Made by a program: the position numbers and the translations under genes. Below are positions 61,480 through 64,000 of a DNA stretch of 64,000 nt, piece after piece. Source of the DNA: Hirsutella rhossiliensis (Eukaryota > Ascomycota > Sordariomycetes > Hypocreales > Ophiocordycipitaceae); NCBI RefSeq assembly GCF_020360975.1, contig NW_025408668.1:6138001-6202000 (forward strand), given 5' to 3'. Below the pieces are notes generated by a model that saw nothing but the letters and a program-made list of their open reading frames with translations, was not told the DNA's origin and made no database searches. Each line of letters starts with the position of its first letter. Within the stretch, counting starts at the first letter, position 1.

Positions 61480-63470
61480 AATTCTATATTTTAGTACCTA
61501 TATTTATTTTTATTTTAGAAACCTAATTTCTATATCCTTTTACGCTCCCTTTTCTATACTAAATAGCTCCTTTCTTATACCTACTTTTAAGGTTCCCGCT
61601 ATCTAAGGCTATAAGTATTATAGTAAGGACTTAGTATTTCGCTAATATTTCTCTAACTAAATCTACCGCTAACCGCCGCGCTTAAGCCTCGAGGGATTCC
61701 GCTAAGTAGTCTAATTATATAGGAACGAGGCGGAGCTCCTCTATAACCTTAAGTCTAACACGGCTATATTTACCGAGTAGAAATAGGATAATTATAGCAC
61801 GTATACTAACTACTACGACCTCCTTACTAAAGAAGGGTACGATCTTAACGTAGGCTTAGTAGAAAATAGTATATACTACGCCCCTCTATCTCTTCCCCCG
61901 GCTAAAGCCCGTAATCTACGCGAACGTAACTAGCTATACTTCTCTACGCCTCGTAGTATCGCCGCCTATTATATTACTACTACGACTCCTATAACTACCC
62001 GAACTAGTAGAAACGCGACGTTAACTATCCGACTATAGTAGGTCGGCGCTTCCCGTCGCCTTATTCCTAGCACTCTATTATACGTTCGCTTCGATAACTA
62101 TGCCCTATCGCTATTAAGCTTTAGTAATTCGTCTAGTAACTCGCTGCCCTTAGTTTTAAGTATTATAGGAAAAACCCCTAGTACCCCCCGAAACGCCCGC
62201 GGGTAGTTTGCCCTATCGTTTAATAAGGATAAGCTTCTTCCCCTATCGCTACGCGACCTAGATAGAGCTATCTTCCCCGATAAAACTAAGATAATAACTA
62301 GCGCCCTCGGTACTACGTAGATCGCTACTATCTTAGCTAACGTTATTAATAAGCTCCTATTTAAATAGGTAGCCTTTATAGACGCCGAGATACTTAAGAT
62401 CGTCGCTACCGTTACTAGTATAAAGTGCCTCCCTACCTATCTAAAGATATTCGAGACCGCCGCCGTAAAGGAGCGCGAGGCCTCTAGTATACTAAGAACT
62501 TATAAGTTCGGAGAGACCCTTAAGCGCACCCCGGCTAGGACCGGAGGATCTAGTATAGTAGACCTTATATTCGATAAGCTATTAAGGAACCCGTTCGCTA
62601 GGCGCCTATTCGCCGCCGCCGCGGCCCCGCCCTCTACTCCCTTTAAGCGGGCCAACCTATTCGCCGAGGACTAAGCCCTAATACCGGTCTAATAGAAGCT
62701 TAACCCCTTCTAAGTTCTAAGCCGTAGAAAGCCTAGACTATTCCCTATTATACCGTTTATAGTATACTATAATAACCTAGGCGATATAGACGGCTATATA
62801 AGTATTATCTACTCTAGGTTAGAAGCGCTAGTTTACAGAGCCCTAGATATAGCTATAATCTAGGTAAATCTATTTACCGCTATCCGTAAGGAGGCCGACG
62901 CTGACCTCTTACTCGGCTAATACGCTACCCTCACCGGAGTGCCCGCTAGCTTTATCTATCGGTTCGCTTTCGCCGCCTACCTCCTAGACGACTTACCCGA
63001 GCTCGCTATAGTATACTAAAGAGCCGCCTACGTTAGCCCCCTATATACGCTAGCCGCGGCCCGCCCCTATACGGCTAACGTAATAGCTTATTTTAACTCG
63101 TTAGACTAGAAGTTTACTAACGTATACCTAGGCGGATTCTAGAACCTAGGCCTAACTATATAGGCACTAGTAGTAGTAATCTATAACTAAATTCTAGCCT
63201 CTCGCGATAGACTAGCTATAATACTCCCGGTAGAACCGGCCCTAAATAACGCCTACGGCGTGCCTATCTATAGAGCCTCCGATATATAGGATGCCCCGGC
63301 CGATATACTAGTAGGCCCTAAGGAACTAATAAAAAAGGAAGCTAAGGAAGAGATCCCTTGCCTTACCCTTACCCCCGCGGCGTAAGATAGTCGGTTACTA
63401 GGTTAGCCTTATAGCGTCCCTAGTACTATTCGTTTTATTACCGGCTTAGCTATAGAGCGCCCCCGGTTAT
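61480..63470 (+). pseudogene. Unidentified long frame downstream of gypsy pol
   Basis: After the chromodomain a separate long frame of roughly 600 codons can be read on the same strand. It includes SLEGFRQVV, YDLLTKEGYDLNVGLVENS, a Ser/Thr/Pro-rich middle, ATILANVINKLLFKQVAF, GGSSIVDLIFDKLLRNPF, then an alanine-rich stretch, and a helical C-terminal part with TGVPASFIYRFAFAAYLLDDL. It has fewer stops than pol over comparable length. I recognise no domain; there is no clear signal peptide or strong membrane segment that would make it envelope-like. Possibilities are an accessory protein of the element, a captured host gene or a second structural protein. Codon use and base composition (GC-richer) match the adjacent pol. 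Confidence 0.65.
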
Positions 63471-63756
63471 AATTAGTTTTCCCTAGCTTAGCTATACTAT
63501 ACCCCTAGCCCTACTCGTTTATTGCCCTAGTTTAGCTACCTAGTGCCCCCGGTCTTAGTAGTATTTTACTCCTAGCTTAGCCGCCTCGCGCCCTTAGTAT
63601 TAGTCGCACTAAGTTACGTTCTAGATAAGAAATAAGTTATTCCCTATACTAACCTTAGAAATCTATATAACTTTACTATAATCCCCGCGACTCCCGCTTA
63701 AATACTATAGGAAACTAGCGGGGACATTAGTTAATTCTTTCGCCCTAGGTATTTAT

Positions 63757-64000
63757 TACGGGACACCCTATAGTCGATAATCTAGGTACCTAGAACGATA
63801 TCTACTTCCCCTAAGGAAGTTACCCTTAACTCCCTAAGGCTCCCCGCGGAAGAAGGAACCTAGAAGCTACTAGGTAAACTCTAGGAAATTACCTAGAATT
63901 CCTAGAAATAATAACTAAGCGGATTATATAGACATTTTATAGAGATTTACCTTAGGGATATATTATATAGGGAATATACTATAATTTCCTAAGTAATAAT
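63757..64000 (+). repeat. 3' LTR of the 54.6-64 kb gypsy, truncated by window end
   Basis: Matches 54623-54866 base for base apart from scattered C/T and G/A differences, and runs off the window in GTAATAAT. Confidence 0.95.

Larger units (their letters stand above)
54623..64000 (+). mobile_element. Chromodomain Ty3/gypsy element with second frame after pol (3' LTR cut by window end)
   Basis: The sequence 54623-54866 recurs without indels at 63757-64000, giving the LTR pair. The right LTR continues beyond the window. The internal region holds Gag, protease, reverse transcriptase, RNase H, integrase, a chromodomain and then a long extra frame. The element is over 9.3 kb, longer than usual. 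The target duplication cannot be checked, and no clear polypurine tract lies directly before 63757; the nearest purine run, AGCGGGGA, is about 32 bases upstream. Confidence 0.92.

Noticed and set aside
61480..63470. Envelope-like gene of a retrovirus-type gypsy
   Set aside because: There is no visible signal peptide, fusion-type segment or transmembrane helix; left as unknown.

Overview
The window is an intact-gene-free, AT-rich block of a filamentous ascomycete (Pezizomycotina-type) genome, made almost entirely of nested transposable elements destroyed by repeat-induced point mutation (RIP). By eye, TpA is very common while CpA and TpG are nearly absent. ATG is therefore rare, and TAG/TAA stops interrupt every reading frame. 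When in-frame TAG/TAA codons are read as former Gln/Trp codons, and Tyr, Asn and Lys are allowed as RIP products of His/Cys, Asp and Glu, long retroelement and Helitron proteins reappear. I see no host gene, tRNA, rRNA or CRISPR.

Layout. 1-2779: 3' part of a Ty1/copia element (+), with a polypurine tract and the start of its 3' LTR at 2780. 3500-3865: inverted gypsy gag fragment (-). 4387-8644 and 15481-15555: an old gypsy element (+), cut by a solo LTR (6258-6825, target duplication AAAGG) and by a complete chromodomain gypsy element (8645-15475, duplication TTTAT). 15556-28103: a 12.5 kb gypsy element (-) with 361 bp LTRs and about 4.4 kb of extra, apparently coding DNA between pol and the 3' LTR. 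28104-32120: unidentified RIP-degraded DNA. 32121-33020: fragment of a PIF1-type helicase (-).

About 33550-52100: a Helitron RepHel gene (-), split into three pieces by two complete copia elements. The first is 36175-42464 (+, 486 bp LTRs, duplication AGTAT). The second is 43168-49217 (-, LTRs of 567 and 565 bp, duplication GTAAT). The pieces carry, in order, a DUF6570-like region, the HUH nuclease domain, the tyrosine motif and the PIF1 helicase. 52101-54622: degraded DNA upstream of the Helitron. 54623-64000: a chromodomain gypsy element (+) whose 3' LTR runs off the window. It carries a second long reading frame of about 600 codons after pol.

The elements do not work together as a pathway. 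The block is a layered insertion record: an old gypsy and the Helitron served as targets, younger LTR elements landed in them, and RIP then mutated the layers to different degrees. The least damaged are the copia elements at 36.2-42.5 kb and 43.2-49.2 kb and the gypsy at 54.6-64 kb. The most novel content is the unexplained post-pol coding DNA of the two large gypsy elements and the unidentified 28.1-32.1 kb block.
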